A DNA stretch of 64,000 nucleotides from Streptomyces sp. NBC_00193 (GTDB lineage Bacteria > Actinomycetota > Actinomycetes > Streptomycetales > Streptomycetaceae), in contig NZ_JAPEMM010000001.1 of assembly GCF_026342735.1 (NCBI RefSeq), forward strand, positions 868,001 through 932,000. Direction: 5' to 3'. Below are positions 1-8,435 of the stretch, piece after piece. Position 1 is the stretch's first letter. Every line of letters starts with the position of its first letter. The notes beneath the pieces are model-generated. The model saw only the letters and a program-made list of their open reading frames with translations. It did no database searches and was not told where the DNA came from. A program made the position numbers and the translations under genes.

Positions 1-262
1 CGGCCAGGTCGCGGGCCGCGGAGTCCTCTCCCTGACCCTCCCGAACGGCCTGCGCACGACCTACGAGCCGGTCCGCCCCCTGGTGGCGGAGGGCGCCGAG
101 GTCACGTCGGGCCAGGTGGTGGCCGTCCTCACGGACGGCCCGCACTGCCCCCGCCCCTGCCTCCACTGGGGCCTCCTCCACACGCACACCTACCTCAACC
201 CCCTGACCCTCCTCCCCCACCCGACCCCCCGCCTACTGCCCTTCCGGCCCTCCGGCGCTTGA
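1..262 (+). CDS. M23 family metallopeptidase, C-terminal fragment
   Basis: The window opens inside this gene. The last 86 codons are present in frame 2, ending in TGA at 260-262. The peptide contains GLRTTYEPV, then a V-A-E-G-A-E-V-T-S-G-Q-V-V-A-V segment and HWGLLHTHTYLNPL. This is the end of a LytM/peptidase M23 beta-barrel, where the H-x-G triad sits near the C-terminus. Such enzymes are secreted Zn2+ endopeptidases that cleave peptidoglycan cross-links. In Streptomyces an M23 gene lies beside whiG, which fits this location. The stop codon falls within a degenerate copy of the dispersed GCGTTTGAGG repeat, so the last few residues (RPSGA) may be repeat-derived. The Zn ligands of the N-terminal part are outside the window. 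Confidence 0.8.
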   Translation, partial: GQVAGRGVLSLTLPNGLRTTYEPVRPLVAEGAEVTSGQVVAVLTDGPHCPRPCLHWGLLHTHTYLNPLTLLPHPTPRLLPFRPSGA

Positions 263-594
263 GAACCGGGGACAGCCAACCCAGCCGTCCGGCCAACCCA
301 GCCGTCCGGCGTTTGAGGACCGGGGTCTGGGGCGGAGCCCCAGGGGTCCGGGCGCAGCCCGGCAGCCCTCCCCAGCCCCGCCGGCGTTTGAGGCGCGGGT
401 CCGGGCAGCGCCCGGGGAACGGTGGAAGGGCGGGTAGGGGCCAGCCCCGCAGGGCAGCCGGCCACCCGCACCGGGCCACGGGCGACGCAGAACCGGGGCC
501 AGGACCGGGGCCGGGCCCACATCGGGGCCGGGACAGTGCCAGGCCCGCATCGGAGCCCGGGCCGAGGCGAGGCCCACGTCGGGGCCAGGGCCGG
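263..594. repeat. gene-free, repeat-rich gap between the M23 gene and the TetR gene
   Basis: No convincing gene is seen in these 332 bases. Two copies of the dispersed element with core GCGTTTGAGG occur at about 301-318 and 376-393, each followed by a GGGG(C)GGAGCCCC-like short palindrome. A linked element reading GGAACGG..GGGCGGGTAGGGG follows at about 413-440. Bases 515-600 hold three degenerate copies, about 28 bp apart, of GCCCACRTCGGGGCCGGG. The region probably contains the transcription end points of the two convergent genes. Confidence 0.6.
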
Positions 595-1176
595 TCAGCC
601 CCCGACGCCCCGCAGGGCCATGGCCACCGCCGCGTCCGTGACCACGACGGGATCTTCCCCCGCACCCGCCTCGATCCGCCGGACGGCAGCATCCACCACA
701 CCCTGCAGCAGCATCGCCGCAAGCCTCGGCTCCGCCTGCCCCAGCGCGCCCAACGCCTCCACGATCATCGCGATCAGACTCCCGTGCGCCGCACGGATCT
801 TCTCCCGCGCCCCGGCGTCCAGCTCGCTCGCCGAGATCGCCACGACCGCCCGGTGCCTCTTGTCACCCACCAGCCCCAGCTGGCTGCGCACATACGCCTC
901 GATCTTCGCCTCCGGCGCCTCCGCCTCGGACATCGCCGCCTCGATCTCGGCCGCCCACACGGGGAAGTCCACCGCGCACAGCTCTTCGACGACGGCCGCG
1001 CGGGACCGGAAGTACTCGTACACGGAGGACCGGGCGAGGCCGGTCCTCTCGGCGAGGGCGGGGAAGGTCAGCGCTTCCGTCCCCCCTTCGGACAGCAGGG
1101 AACGCGCGGCGTCCAACAGGGCGCCGCGCTGCATCGACCGGTGCTCGGCCACGGAGGCCGCTCGAATCCTGGGCAC
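595..1176 (-). CDS. TetR/AcrR family transcriptional regulator
   Basis: This 193-residue protein has an N-terminal TetR-type DNA-binding domain. The helix-turn-helix lies at about residues 30-52 (FPALAERTGLARSSVYEYF), followed by the usual R-S-R-A-A-V-V-E-E-L helix. The C-terminal ligand-binding and dimerisation domain is Ala-rich and its ligand cannot be inferred. The start is GTG (MPRIRAAS). It is transcribed in the same direction as whiG, with 75 bp between the whiG stop and this start, so it could be read from whiG transcripts or from its own promoter. No target gene is obvious next to it. Length is typical for the family (about 190-220 aa). Confidence 0.85.
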   Translation of the reverse strand: MPRIRAASVAEHRSMQRGALLDAARSLLSEGGTEALTFPALAERTGLARSSVYEYFRSRAAVVEELCAVDFPVWAAEIEAAMSEAEAPEAKIEAYVRSQLGLVGDKRHRAVVAISASELDAGAREKIRAAHGSLIAMIVEALGALGQAEPRLAAMLLQGVVDAAVRRIEAGAGEDPVVVTDAAVAMALRGVGG

Positions 1177-1251
1177 GCATCCACTCTACGGACGTACCGC
1201 AAGGCCGCCGCACGCTCTCGGCCCCGCTCGCGACCCCGCCGGCACCCCGGT

Positions 1252-2085
1252 TCAGCGCCCGACGTCCGCCAGCTTCGCCCGGAGCTGCAGGACCGACTTG
1301 GTGTGGATCTGGCTGACGCGGCTCTCGGTGACCCCGAGGACGTTGCCGATCTCGGCGAGCGTGAGGCCCTCGTAGTAGTAGAGGGTCACGACCGTCTTCT
1401 CCCGTTCGGGCAGCGTGTTGATGGCCCGCGCCAGCAGCCGCCGCAACTCCCGGTCCTCCGCGACCTCCACCGGGTTGTCCGCGGCGGTGTCCTCCAGGGT
1501 GTCCATCAGGGAGAGCCGGTCGCCCTCCCCGCCCACGTGCAGCAGCTCTTCGAGGGCGACCACGTTGGCAAGCGACAACTGGCTGAAAACGGCGTGGAGA
1601 TCCTCCACCCCGATGCCCATCTCCCCGGCGACCTCGTGCTCGGTGGGGGTGCGCCGCAGCTGGGCCTCCAGCGTGGCGTAGGCCCGTTCCACGGCGCGCG
1701 CCTTCTGCCGCACCGACCGCGGGATCCAGTCCAGCGCCCGCAACTCGTCGATCATCGCGCCGCGGATGCGAGTGATCGCGTACGTCTCGAACTTGATGGA
1801 CCGTTCGATGTCGAACTTCTCGATGGCGTCGATCAGCCCGAAGACTCCGGAGGAGACGAAATCGGCCTGTTCCACATTGGGCGGCAGGCCGACGCTGACC
1901 CGGCCCGCCACGTACTTCACGAGGGGCGAGTAGTGCAGGATCAGCTGCTCCCGCAGCCGCTCGTCACCCGAGTCCTTGTACGAGCGCCACAGCACCTCCA
2001 GCGACGAGGGCGCGGTGGACCGCTCGCTGCCGCGCGCAGCGGGGGGCACCGCAGCGCGGTCGGACCCTGAGGTGTGCTGGGGCAT
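1252..2085 (-). CDS. whiG: sporulation sigma factor WhiG
   Basis: This is a 277-residue sigma factor of the sigma-28/FliA class, matching Streptomyces WhiG in length. Region 2 is visible as [16 protein letters not shown] followed by a sigma-2.4-like segment ending [20 protein letters not shown]. Region 3 has [10 protein letters not shown]. Region 4.2 ends with the helix-turn-helix [21 protein letters not shown]. WhiG commits aerial hyphae to sporulation by transcribing whiH, whiI and related genes, and the anti-sigma factor RsiG with c-di-GMP restrains it (family knowledge). The start ATG at 2085 gives the normal Streptomyces N-terminus (MPQHTSGSD). A 239-bp gap separates it from dprA upstream on the same strand, so it is likely monocistronic. 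Confidence 0.96.
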   Translation of the reverse strand: MPQHTSGSDRAAVPPAARGSERSTAPSSLEVLWRSYKDSGDERLREQLILHYSPLVKYVAGRVSVGLPPNVEQADFVSSGVFGLIDAIEKFDIERSIKFETYAITRIRGAMIDELRALDWIPRSVRQKARAVERAYATLEAQLRRTPTEHEVAGEMGIGVEDLHAVFSQLSLANVVALEELLHVGGEGDRLSLMDTLEDTAADNPVEVAEDRELRRLLARAINTLPEREKTVVTLYYYEGLTLAEIGNVLGVTESRVSQIHTKSVLQLRAKLADVGR

Positions 2086-2324
2086 GCTTCGCCTTTGCCG
2101 GAGCCGGATTCCTTGGGAGCGTAGCGTGACGGAAGTGTCGCGGTGCGCGAAGAGTACGGGATCGCGCGGGCCCGCAAGGGCGGCCCGACTCGCGCGGGCG
2201 ACCCGGGACCGGCGCCTGGCGCACGGTCCCGGCGGGTGCCACCGGGAAGACCGCGTCTCTCATCGGCTTCACTCTTTCACCGGAACGCCCCAGGTCAACG
2301 ACCGCCTCGCCGGGGAACTCCGCC

Positions 2325-3554
2325 TTATGCGCCTCCTCCCGGCCGCTTCGATGTCAACTGCCAGCCGTCGCCCTGCCGTTCGACGAACCCCAGAGAGTGA
2401 AGTTCGTACAGTCTGCCGATGACTTCATCGGTGCCGGTGCCCGCCGCGAGGGCCAGTTCGCCCAGGTCTGCCGGACGCCCCGCCGGCAGGGCTTCGAGCA
2501 CCCGGACCGCGTCGGGGCCCAGCAGGTCACGGGCGATCACGGGGCCCCGCCGCTCGGGGGCCAGCTCCCCCATCCCCCCGACCAGCTCGATGACCTCCGC
2601 CGCGTCCGTGACCAGCGCGGCCTCGCCGCGCAGCAGTTCGTGCACACCGGCCGAGAGACCGCTGGTGGCCGGGCCGGGGATGCCCATGGTGATCCTCCCC
2701 AGGGCCTGGGCCCGCCGGGCGGTGACCAGGGATCCGCTGCGGTGGGCCGCCTCCACGACGACCGTGCCCCGGGTCAGGGCTGCGATGACGCGGTTGCGCA
2801 GGACGAACCGGCTCGGCGTGGGGTGGCTGCCCGGCGGCAGTTCTCCGAGGAGCAGCCCCTGGGAGGCGATCCGGCCGAGCAGTCCGGCGTGCCCGCGCGG
2901 GTAGGGCACGTCCACCCCGCAGGCCAGCACGGCGACCGTGGCTCCGCCGGCGGCGAGGGCGCCGCGGTGCGCGGCGCCGTCGATCCCGTAGGCAGCTCCC
3001 GAGACCACCACCCAGCCTCGCTCGGCGAGTTCACCGGCCAGGCTCTGGGCCATGTGTGCCCCGTACGGGGTGCACGCGCGGGCTCCGACCACCGCCACGG
3101 AGCGCAGGGCCCAGGCCCGCAGGCTCGGCCTGCCCCGCACCCACAGCCCGACGGGCCGGGCGTCGCCGAGGTCGTCCAGCTGACTCGGCCACTCCGCCGA
3201 CCCCGGGCAGACGAACCGGCTCCCCGTCTCGGCGGCGAGCGCCAGGTCCCGCCGGGGATCGGCCGCCGCGGCCCGGCGGCGGTATCCGGCGAGCCGCTCG
3301 GCGCCGACCCCGCTCAGCACCCCGGGCTCCGGCTCGGGGCCGGTCAGCAGCCGTATCAGCCCGACGGCCCCGTACGCCCGCAGCCAGCGCCCGCCGTGCT
3401 CCTCCCCGGGCTCCAGGACCCGGGTGAGCGCGGCCCGTGCGAGCACCTCGCCGCCGGGCTCCGCCTGCGGCTCCGGGCCGGCTGCCGGTGGCGCCTGTAC
3501 GGGTCCCGGCCCGGGCGCCCGGCCCGGTCCCGGGGCCGATGCCGAGGCGGTCAT
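2325..3554 (-). CDS. dprA: DNA-processing protein DprA
   Basis: This 409-residue DprA/Smf protein has a Rossmann-like SLOG domain in its centre, with VVGARACTPYGAHMA, VSGAAYGIDGAAHRGAL and a late PGPATSGLSAGVHELL segment that are diagnostic. A C-terminal winged-helix-like part (DLGELALAAGTGTDEVIGRLYEL) follows. DprA loads RecA on single-stranded DNA during transformation. In actinobacteria without known competence its role is less clear. The N-terminal 40 residues are Pro/Ala/Gly-rich low complexity. The start ATG at 3554 overlaps the stop of the upstream Mg-chelatase gene by 4 bp (ATGA), implying translational coupling. Confidence 0.93.
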   Translation of the reverse strand: MTASASAPGPGRAPGPGPVQAPPAAGPEPQAEPGGEVLARAALTRVLEPGEEHGGRWLRAYGAVGLIRLLTGPEPEPGVLSGVGAERLAGYRRRAAAADPRRDLALAAETGSRFVCPGSAEWPSQLDDLGDARPVGLWVRGRPSLRAWALRSVAVVGARACTPYGAHMAQSLAGELAERGWVVVSGAAYGIDGAAHRGALAAGGATVAVLACGVDVPYPRGHAGLLGRIASQGLLLGELPPGSHPTPSRFVLRNRVIAALTRGTVVVEAAHRSGSLVTARRAQALGRITMGIPGPATSGLSAGVHELLRGEAALVTDAAEVIELVGGMGELAPERRGPVIARDLLGPDAVRVLEALPAGRPADLGELALAAGTGTDEVIGRLYELHSLGFVERQGDGWQLTSKRPGGGA

Positions 3555-5173
3555 GAGGCGGCGTCCAGGTGCGCCGCGGCTCCGCGGGCGATTCCGGTGC
3601 GCAGTTCGAGGGCGACCGCCACGTCCAGGGCGTCGGGGCGGTCCCGGCTCCTCAGGTCGGCCACCGTCCAGGCGACCCGGAGCACCCGGTCGAGACCCCG
3701 CGCGGTCAACAGCCCGCGCTCCAGGTCCCGCTCGGCCTGGGCCAGTGCTCCGGGGGCGGCCGGCCAGCGCGTCCGCAACTCGTGGCCCGGGACCTCCGCG
3801 TTGAGCCGCCAGGGCGTGCCGTCGAGCCGGGCCGCCGCCCGGTCGCGGGCCTCCCGGACCCGGTCGGCGACCACCGCCGTGGCTTCGCCGCGGCCGCCCC
3901 GCCCCAGCAGATCGGAGCGGGTGACCGGCTCGACCTCGACGCGCAGGTCCACCCGGTCCAGCAGCGGCCCCGACAGCCGGGCCTGGTAGCGGCGGACGAC
4001 CGAGGCCGGGCAGTCGCAGCCGGTCCCGTGCAGGGTGTGCCGCCCGCAGGGACAGGGGTTGGCGGCCAGCACCATCAGGAACCGGGCCGGCAGGCGTACC
4101 ACTCCGGCGGCCCGGGCGATGACCACGTGTCCCGCCTCGAGGGGCTGCCTCAGGGCGTCCAGCGCCTTGGTGCTGAACTCCGCGGCTTCGTCGAGGAACA
4201 GCACCCCCCTGTGGGCCAGGGACACCGCCCCCGGCCTGGCCACACCGGCTCCGCCTCCGACGAGGGACTGCATGGTCGCCGAGTGGTGCGGGGCGCAGTA
4301 CGGGGGCCGGGCGACGAGCGGTTCGCCCGAGGGCAGGATTCCCGCGACCGAGTGGACGGCCGTGACCTCCAGGGAATCCTGTCGGGTGAGCGGGGGCAGG
4401 ATCCAGGGGATCCGCTCGGCCAGCATCGTCTTGCCCGCGCCCGGCGGTCCGCTGAGGAAGAGGTGGTGTCCCCCGGCGGCGGCCACCTCCAGGGCCCGGC
4501 GCGCCGCGTGCTGTCCGGCGACGTCGGCGAGATCGGGGAAGTCCCGCCCGTCGCGGTCGCGGGCCACGCCCGTGCCGAGTCCGGCGCCCGGGACGACCAG
4601 TCCGGCGAGCATGGGGTCCGGGCGCCCGGACGGATCCGGCGGATCCTCCTCGGGCACCTCCCCGTCGGTGAGCACCGCGATCAGTTGCCGCAGGCTGCGC
4701 ACCCCGAGCACCGAGACGTCCGGGACGAGCATGGCCTCGGCCGCGCACTGCTGCGGGACCACGACCTGCCGGTATCCGGCCTCGGCGGCGGCGAGCACCG
4801 CCGGGAGGATCCCGCGGACGGGGCGCACCCGGCCGTCGAGCCCCAGCTCCCCGATGAGGACGAGATCGGCGATCGCCTTCGGGTCGACCACCTCGGCGGC
4901 GCCCAGCACGGCGGCCGCCACGGCCAAATCGAAGCCGGCACCCGATTTCGGGACCGACGCCGGACTGAGGCCGACGGTGAGCTTCTTCTGCGGCCAGGCG
5001 GCGCCCGAGTTCACCACGGCCGCCCTGACCCGGTCCCGGCTCTCGACCAGGGTCTTGTCGGGAAGCCCCACCAGGGCGAAGGTGGCGACCCCGGGCTCGA
5101 GGTCGGCCTGGACCTCCACCACCACGCCGTCGACGCCCACGAGGGCGACCGAGCAGGCCCGTGCGAACCCCAT
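3551..5173 (-). CDS. YifB/ComM family Mg-chelatase-like AAA+ ATPase
   Basis: This is a 540-residue protein of the YifB/ComM family. An N-terminal Lon-protease-like fold (GFARACSVALVGVDG, then [20 protein letters not shown]) precedes an AAA+ Mg-chelatase domain with Walker A GPPGAGKT, Walker B GVLFLDEAAEF and a Cys cluster NPCPCGRHTLHGTGCDC. ComM is a hexameric helicase that promotes branch migration during natural transformation in Vibrio. Its partner here, DprA, is also a DNA-uptake factor. The start ATG at 5173 overlaps the yraN stop by one base (TGATG), so yraN, this gene and dprA form one coupled operon. Whether streptomycetes use it in DNA acquisition is not shown by the sequence. Confidence 0.94.
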   Translation of the reverse strand: MGFARACSVALVGVDGVVVEVQADLEPGVATFALVGLPDKTLVESRDRVRAAVVNSGAAWPQKKLTVGLSPASVPKSGAGFDLAVAAAVLGAAEVVDPKAIADLVLIGELGLDGRVRPVRGILPAVLAAAEAGYRQVVVPQQCAAEAMLVPDVSVLGVRSLRQLIAVLTDGEVPEEDPPDPSGRPDPMLAGLVVPGAGLGTGVARDRDGRDFPDLADVAGQHAARRALEVAAAGGHHLFLSGPPGAGKTMLAERIPWILPPLTRQDSLEVTAVHSVAGILPSGEPLVARPPYCAPHHSATMQSLVGGGAGVARPGAVSLAHRGVLFLDEAAEFSTKALDALRQPLEAGHVVIARAAGVVRLPARFLMVLAANPCPCGRHTLHGTGCDCPASVVRRYQARLSGPLLDRVDLRVEVEPVTRSDLLGRGGRGEATAVVADRVREARDRAAARLDGTPWRLNAEVPGHELRTRWPAAPGALAQAERDLERGLLTARGLDRVLRVAWTVADLRSRDRPDALDVAVALELRTGIARGAAAHLDAAS

Positions 5174-5544
5174 CAGGCCGCCCCCCTGACGTGCTCGACC
5201 ACGGGCCCGCCGCGCCGCGGCAGCAGGACGCCGACGAGGTCGATGCGCACCCCGCCCGGGGGTGGTCCCCCGTGGTCGGCCAGCCAGCGCCCGGCGAGCC
5301 TGCGCAAGCGCGCGGCCTTGGCGGGCCGCAGCGCGGCCATGGGATGCTCGAACTCCCCCGCCCGCCGGGTCTTGACCTCGCACACGACGAGGGCGTCCCC
5401 GTCCCGGGCGACGATGTCGATCTCCCCGCCGCGACACCGCCAGTTCCGCGCGATCACGGTCATCCCGGCCTCGGTGAGCCGCCGCGTCGCGAGGTCCTCG
5501 CCGTACCGCCCCAATGCCTGCTGTGCCACGCCCTTCGCGTTCAT
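5173..5544 (-). CDS. YraN family nuclease-like protein (UPF0102)
   Basis: This 123-residue protein belongs to the YraN/UPF0102 family, a small member of the restriction-endonuclease-like fold. The conserved core is visible: N-terminal [12 protein letters not shown], then [26 protein letters not shown], which carries the E-x(n)-D-x(n)-E-x-K nuclease-type residues. The biochemical role is not established, though genomic context repeatedly places it with dprA and the ComM-like ATPase, as here. It is the first gene of that overlapped operon. The start ATG at 5544 lies behind a purine-rich stretch (GGAGGTG). Confidence 0.9.
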   Translation of the reverse strand: MNAKGVAQQALGRYGEDLATRRLTEAGMTVIARNWRCRGGEIDIVARDGDALVVCEVKTRRAGEFEHPMAALRPAKAARLRRLAGRWLADHGGPPPGGVRIDLVGVLLPRRGGPVVEHVRGAA

Positions 5545-5705
5545 CCGGCACCACCTCCGGCACCGACGATCCCGCGCCCCCGCCCACCTAGTGGATCTTG
5601 GTGGACAACCGGGGCCATGTGGACAACCCCGTCACCCAGGCGAGGGAGCCGGACGAGGGCCAGGACAGGACCAAGCCGGAACCAGACCAGGACCAGGCCG
5701 GGGAA

Positions 5706-6014
5706 TCAGCTGCCCGGAAGTTCGAGATCGCTCTTGTTGAGCTCCTCGATGTTCACGTCCTTGAAGGTCAGCACCCGCACCTGCTTGACGAAACGGGCCG
5801 GTCTGTACATGTCCCAGACCCACGCGTCGGCCATCGAGACCTCGAAGAAGACCTCCCCCTGCACCGAGTGCACCTGCATCTCGTAGTCGTTGGTGAGGTA
5901 GAAACGGCGTTCGGTCTCGATCACATACTTGAACAGCCCGACGACGTCGCGGTACTCGCGATAGAGCTTCAGCTCCATCTCGGTCTCGTACTTCTCGAGG
6001 TCCTCGGCACTCAT
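5706..6014 (-). CDS. DUF2469 domain-containing protein
   Basis: This 102-residue actinobacterial protein (MSAEDLEKYETEMELKLYREY...) matches the DUF2469 family over its whole length. It is acidic at both ends and has several aromatic residues (WVWDMY). No enzymatic motif is visible. The function is unknown. It lies downstream of the last signal peptidase gene and the Nudix gene on the same strand, with 55 bp between it and the Nudix stop. It may therefore belong to the transcript headed by the signal peptidase ending at 6587. It is strongly conserved in actinobacteria by my recollection. Confidence 0.85.
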   Translation of the reverse strand: MSAEDLEKYETEMELKLYREYRDVVGLFKYVIETERRFYLTNDYEMQVHSVQGEVFFEVSMADAWVWDMYRPARFVKQVRVLTFKDVNIEELNKSDLELPGS

Positions 6015-6069
6015 GGCATGTTCCCCTTCAGCCGTGCGTCCCCCTATTGTGCGCCAGGCCCGTGCGCCC

Positions 6070-6597
6070 CTAAACGATTTCCGGGGCCAGGTTCACGGGC
6101 GCACCCGGGGGACCGTCGTCGAGCAGCCTGCGGAGCAGCTCTGCGAGTCTGGTCGGGTACACCGTCTCATGGGCCGCAAGCAGTTCCTCGGAGGTCCACC
6201 ACCTGGTGCCCGAGACGCTGCGGCGCTCCAGCTCGGTGAGGCCTCCCAGCACCGTCGCCGTCTGGCTGGTACGGGCCAGGAAGTACCACTCGTCCTGCTC
6301 CCAGCGGCGCCCGTCGAAGGGGAACGAGCAGTAGCGGTGCCACAGCACCGGCCCCAGCTCCACGTCGGTGATCCCGGTCTCCTCCGCGAGCTCACGCAGC
6401 GCGGCCTGCTCCCGGGTCTCGGACCCTTCCAGACCGCCGCCCGGGGTGAACCACCAGTCGTCCGCCGGGTCTCCCGGCTCGAAGCCGTGCAGCAGCAGGA
6501 TCCTGTCCTCCGGGTCCAGCAGGATCACCCGGGCCACCTTGCGCGGCCCGCCCGACCCGGAAGCCACCCCCGGCCCCGCCGTCGCGTCAGCGGACAT
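6070..6597 (-). CDS. Nudix hydrolase
   Basis: This 175-residue protein carries a complete Nudix box, GGGLEGSETREQAALRELAEE followed by TGI, which binds the metal and catalyses cleavage of a nucleoside diphosphate linked to another moiety. The substrate cannot be read from the sequence; candidates are oxidised nucleotides, ADP-ribose or other NDP-X compounds. The short N-terminal region before KVARVILLD is low complexity. I chose ATG at 6597 (MSADATAGPG), which overlaps the 3' end of the upstream signal peptidase gene by 11 bp, suggesting coupling. Confidence 0.9.
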   Translation of the reverse strand: MSADATAGPGVASGSGGPRKVARVILLDPEDRILLLHGFEPGDPADDWWFTPGGGLEGSETREQAALRELAEETGITDVELGPVLWHRYCSFPFDGRRWEQDEWYFLARTSQTATVLGGLTELERRSVSGTRWWTSEELLAAHETVYPTRLAELLRRLLDDGPPGAPVNLAPEIV

Positions 6598-7363
6598 CGG
6601 CCCGCTCCCTCCTCCGCCCGCGCCCGAGAACCCGTACGACCGGCCCGTACGCGGCTCCGAGCACCACCAGGGCGGCACCGGCCACCACCGCGGTCACCTG
6701 GAGCAGCAGCGGCCCCGCCGTCGAGGTCCCGCCGGGCAGGGCGGCGTAGGTCGTGGGCCGATCCAGCATCGACATGGCGGGCCATGCGAGGGCGTCGACG
6801 CGGGCCTTGACCGCCGAACGGGCCACCGTCCCCTGGCCGGCCTCCTCCAGGTGCGCCCGGGAGTCCAGCGAGGCTCCGCGCCGGTCGCCGAGCAGGAAGA
6901 GATTGCCCTCCGGCACCGTCACCTCGAACGGCGTCCGGGAGGCGGAGCCGCCCGGAGCGCCCGCCACGTCGAGCTTCTCCACCTCGATGTACGGCTCGTC
7001 CAGCTCCTTGCCGTTCACCACGAGGCGGCCGCCCGCACCACAGCACTTGACCGTGTCCCCGCCGACGCCGACGACCCGCTTGACCATCGGCGAATCGCTC
7101 CACCGCTCGTCCTTGAAGATCACGACGTCCCCGCGGCGCACCTCGCCGCCGCCGATGCGCTGCGCCAGCACCCGGTCTCCGGGCTGCACCGTGGGCACCA
7201 TCGAGTCGGTCGGCACCGTGTACGGCTGGTACACGACGGCTCCCCACACGAACCCGCCCAGGAAGAGCACAAAGCCGATGGCCACGGCGATTCCCGACAG
7301 CATGCTGCCGAGAGCACCGCGGCCACCGCCGTCACCTGCTCGTATTGCTCGTGTTCCGCCCAT
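6587..7363 (-). CDS. sipZ: type I signal peptidase (SipZ-like)
   Basis: This 258-residue S26 family peptidase has an N-terminal membrane segment (GIAVAIGFVLFLGGFVWGAV) and the catalytic Ser in PTDSMVPTVQPGDRVL. The Lys general base is in PMVKRVVGVGGDTV. The box E-type motif is LLGDRRGASLDSR. A second hydrophobic segment near the C-terminus (VVAGAALVVLGAAY) is a probable membrane anchor. It removes Sec and Tat signal peptides on the outer face of the membrane. It is the fourth of four adjacent sip genes. In S. lividans the fourth starts its own operon with unrelated genes, consistent with its overlap with the Nudix gene. ATG 7363 was chosen; GTG 7378 is an alternative. Confidence 0.93.
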   Translation of the reverse strand: MGGTRAIRAGDGGGRGALGSMLSGIAVAIGFVLFLGGFVWGAVVYQPYTVPTDSMVPTVQPGDRVLAQRIGGGEVRRGDVVIFKDERWSDSPMVKRVVGVGGDTVKCCGAGGRLVVNGKELDEPYIEVEKLDVAGAPGGSASRTPFEVTVPEGNLFLLGDRRGASLDSRAHLEEAGQGTVARSAVKARVDALAWPAMSMLDRPTTYAALPGGTSTAGPLLLQVTAVVAGAALVVLGAAYGPVVRVLGRGRRRERADVR

Positions 7364-7407
7364 TGCAAGCGCCCCCACACTCGGAGATCGTCGACCTGGG
7401 CGGCACC

Positions 7408-8331
7408 CTACCTGTCGGTACGCCCCGCGGTCAGCCTCCGCCTGCGCCACAGCACGACCGGCACCGCTCCGGCGAACCCGAGCGCGGCCGGGCCGAGCCC
7501 GACCGGCGCCAGGCCGGCGGCGTCCAGGCCGAGCGCCGTGGCCTTGGTCTGCGTGCCGATGCCCGGCTGGTCGTAGGTGTCCGGAATCGGCAGGGTGGAC
7601 CAGCGGGTGATCGGCCAGGCCACCACCACGGCGCGCCCGACGACATCGCTGACGGGCACGAAGCCCTGGGTGGAGTCCTGCTGGTGGTAGCGGGAGTCCT
7701 GCGAGTTCTGCCGGTGGTCGCCCATCACCCAGATCTTGCCCTTGGGCACGGTGAGCGGACCGAAGGGGAAGTCGTCGCACGGGGTGTTGCCCGGGAAGAT
7801 GTACGGCTCGTCGAGCTCCTTGCCGTTGACGATGACCGGTCCCCCCTTCTTGCACTCGACCGTGTCACCGCCGATGGCGATCGTCCGCTTGATCAGGTCC
7901 TTCTCCTCGGCGGACGGCATGAGGCCGATCCAGCTGAGGGCCTTCTGCGCGATGTTGGGCTCCGGGGTGGCCTCACCGCTCAGCCAGTTCGACGGGTCGT
8001 GGAAGACCACGACCTCGCCCCGCTCGGGCTCCGATCCGAACCACGGCGTCAGCTTGTCCACGAGCACCCGGTCACCGCGCTGCAGGGTGTTCTGCATCGA
8101 GTCGGAGGGGATCGAGAACGCCTGCACCAGGAAGGTCTTGATCAGCAGAGCGAGCAGCAGGGCGATGCCGACCAGGAGCGGCAGCTCCTTCCAGAACGAC
8201 CGGTGCGGGCGCGCCTCGGCACCGTCCTTCGCGTCGCCGTCGTTCTCTACGGCATCGGGCCCGGAGGAGTCATTCGGCTCCTCGCCGCCCTCGTCGCGTC
8301 CGGACCGTGCACCAACCGCCACGTCCCCCAC
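7408..8331 (-). CDS. sipY: type I signal peptidase (SipY-like)
   Basis: This 307-residue enzyme has a long acidic cytoplasmic N-terminus (about 55 residues) and a membrane span ELPLLVGIALLLALLIKTF. The catalytic Ser lies in SIPSDSMQNTLQRGDRVLVD and the catalytic Lys in DLIKRTIAIGGDTV. The late motif is VMGDHRQNSQDSR. A C-terminal hydrophobic segment (AALGFAGAVPVVLW) ending in Arg residues is a likely second membrane anchor. The GTG at 8331 is preceded by GAGGAG with a 5-nt gap, which decides the start; an in-frame ATG at 8376 lacks such a site. It lies 104 bp downstream of the previous sip gene. Confidence 0.93.
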   Translation of the reverse strand: MGDVAVGARSGRDEGGEEPNDSSGPDAVENDGDAKDGAEARPHRSFWKELPLLVGIALLLALLIKTFLVQAFSIPSDSMQNTLQRGDRVLVDKLTPWFGSEPERGEVVVFHDPSNWLSGEATPEPNIAQKALSWIGLMPSAEEKDLIKRTIAIGGDTVECKKGGPVIVNGKELDEPYIFPGNTPCDDFPFGPLTVPKGKIWVMGDHRQNSQDSRYHQQDSTQGFVPVSDVVGRAVVVAWPITRWSTLPIPDTYDQPGIGTQTKATALGLDAAGLAPVGLGPAALGFAGAVPVVLWRRRRLTAGRTDR

Positions 8332-8435
8332 ATCCACTCCTCGTTCGGAAATCGACGCCCGGACCTGATGAGGCACGGGCCCTCCCCTCCCCTAACGAGC
8401 GGGAGTTCCCGAAGGCGCGGGAGACCAAGGACACA

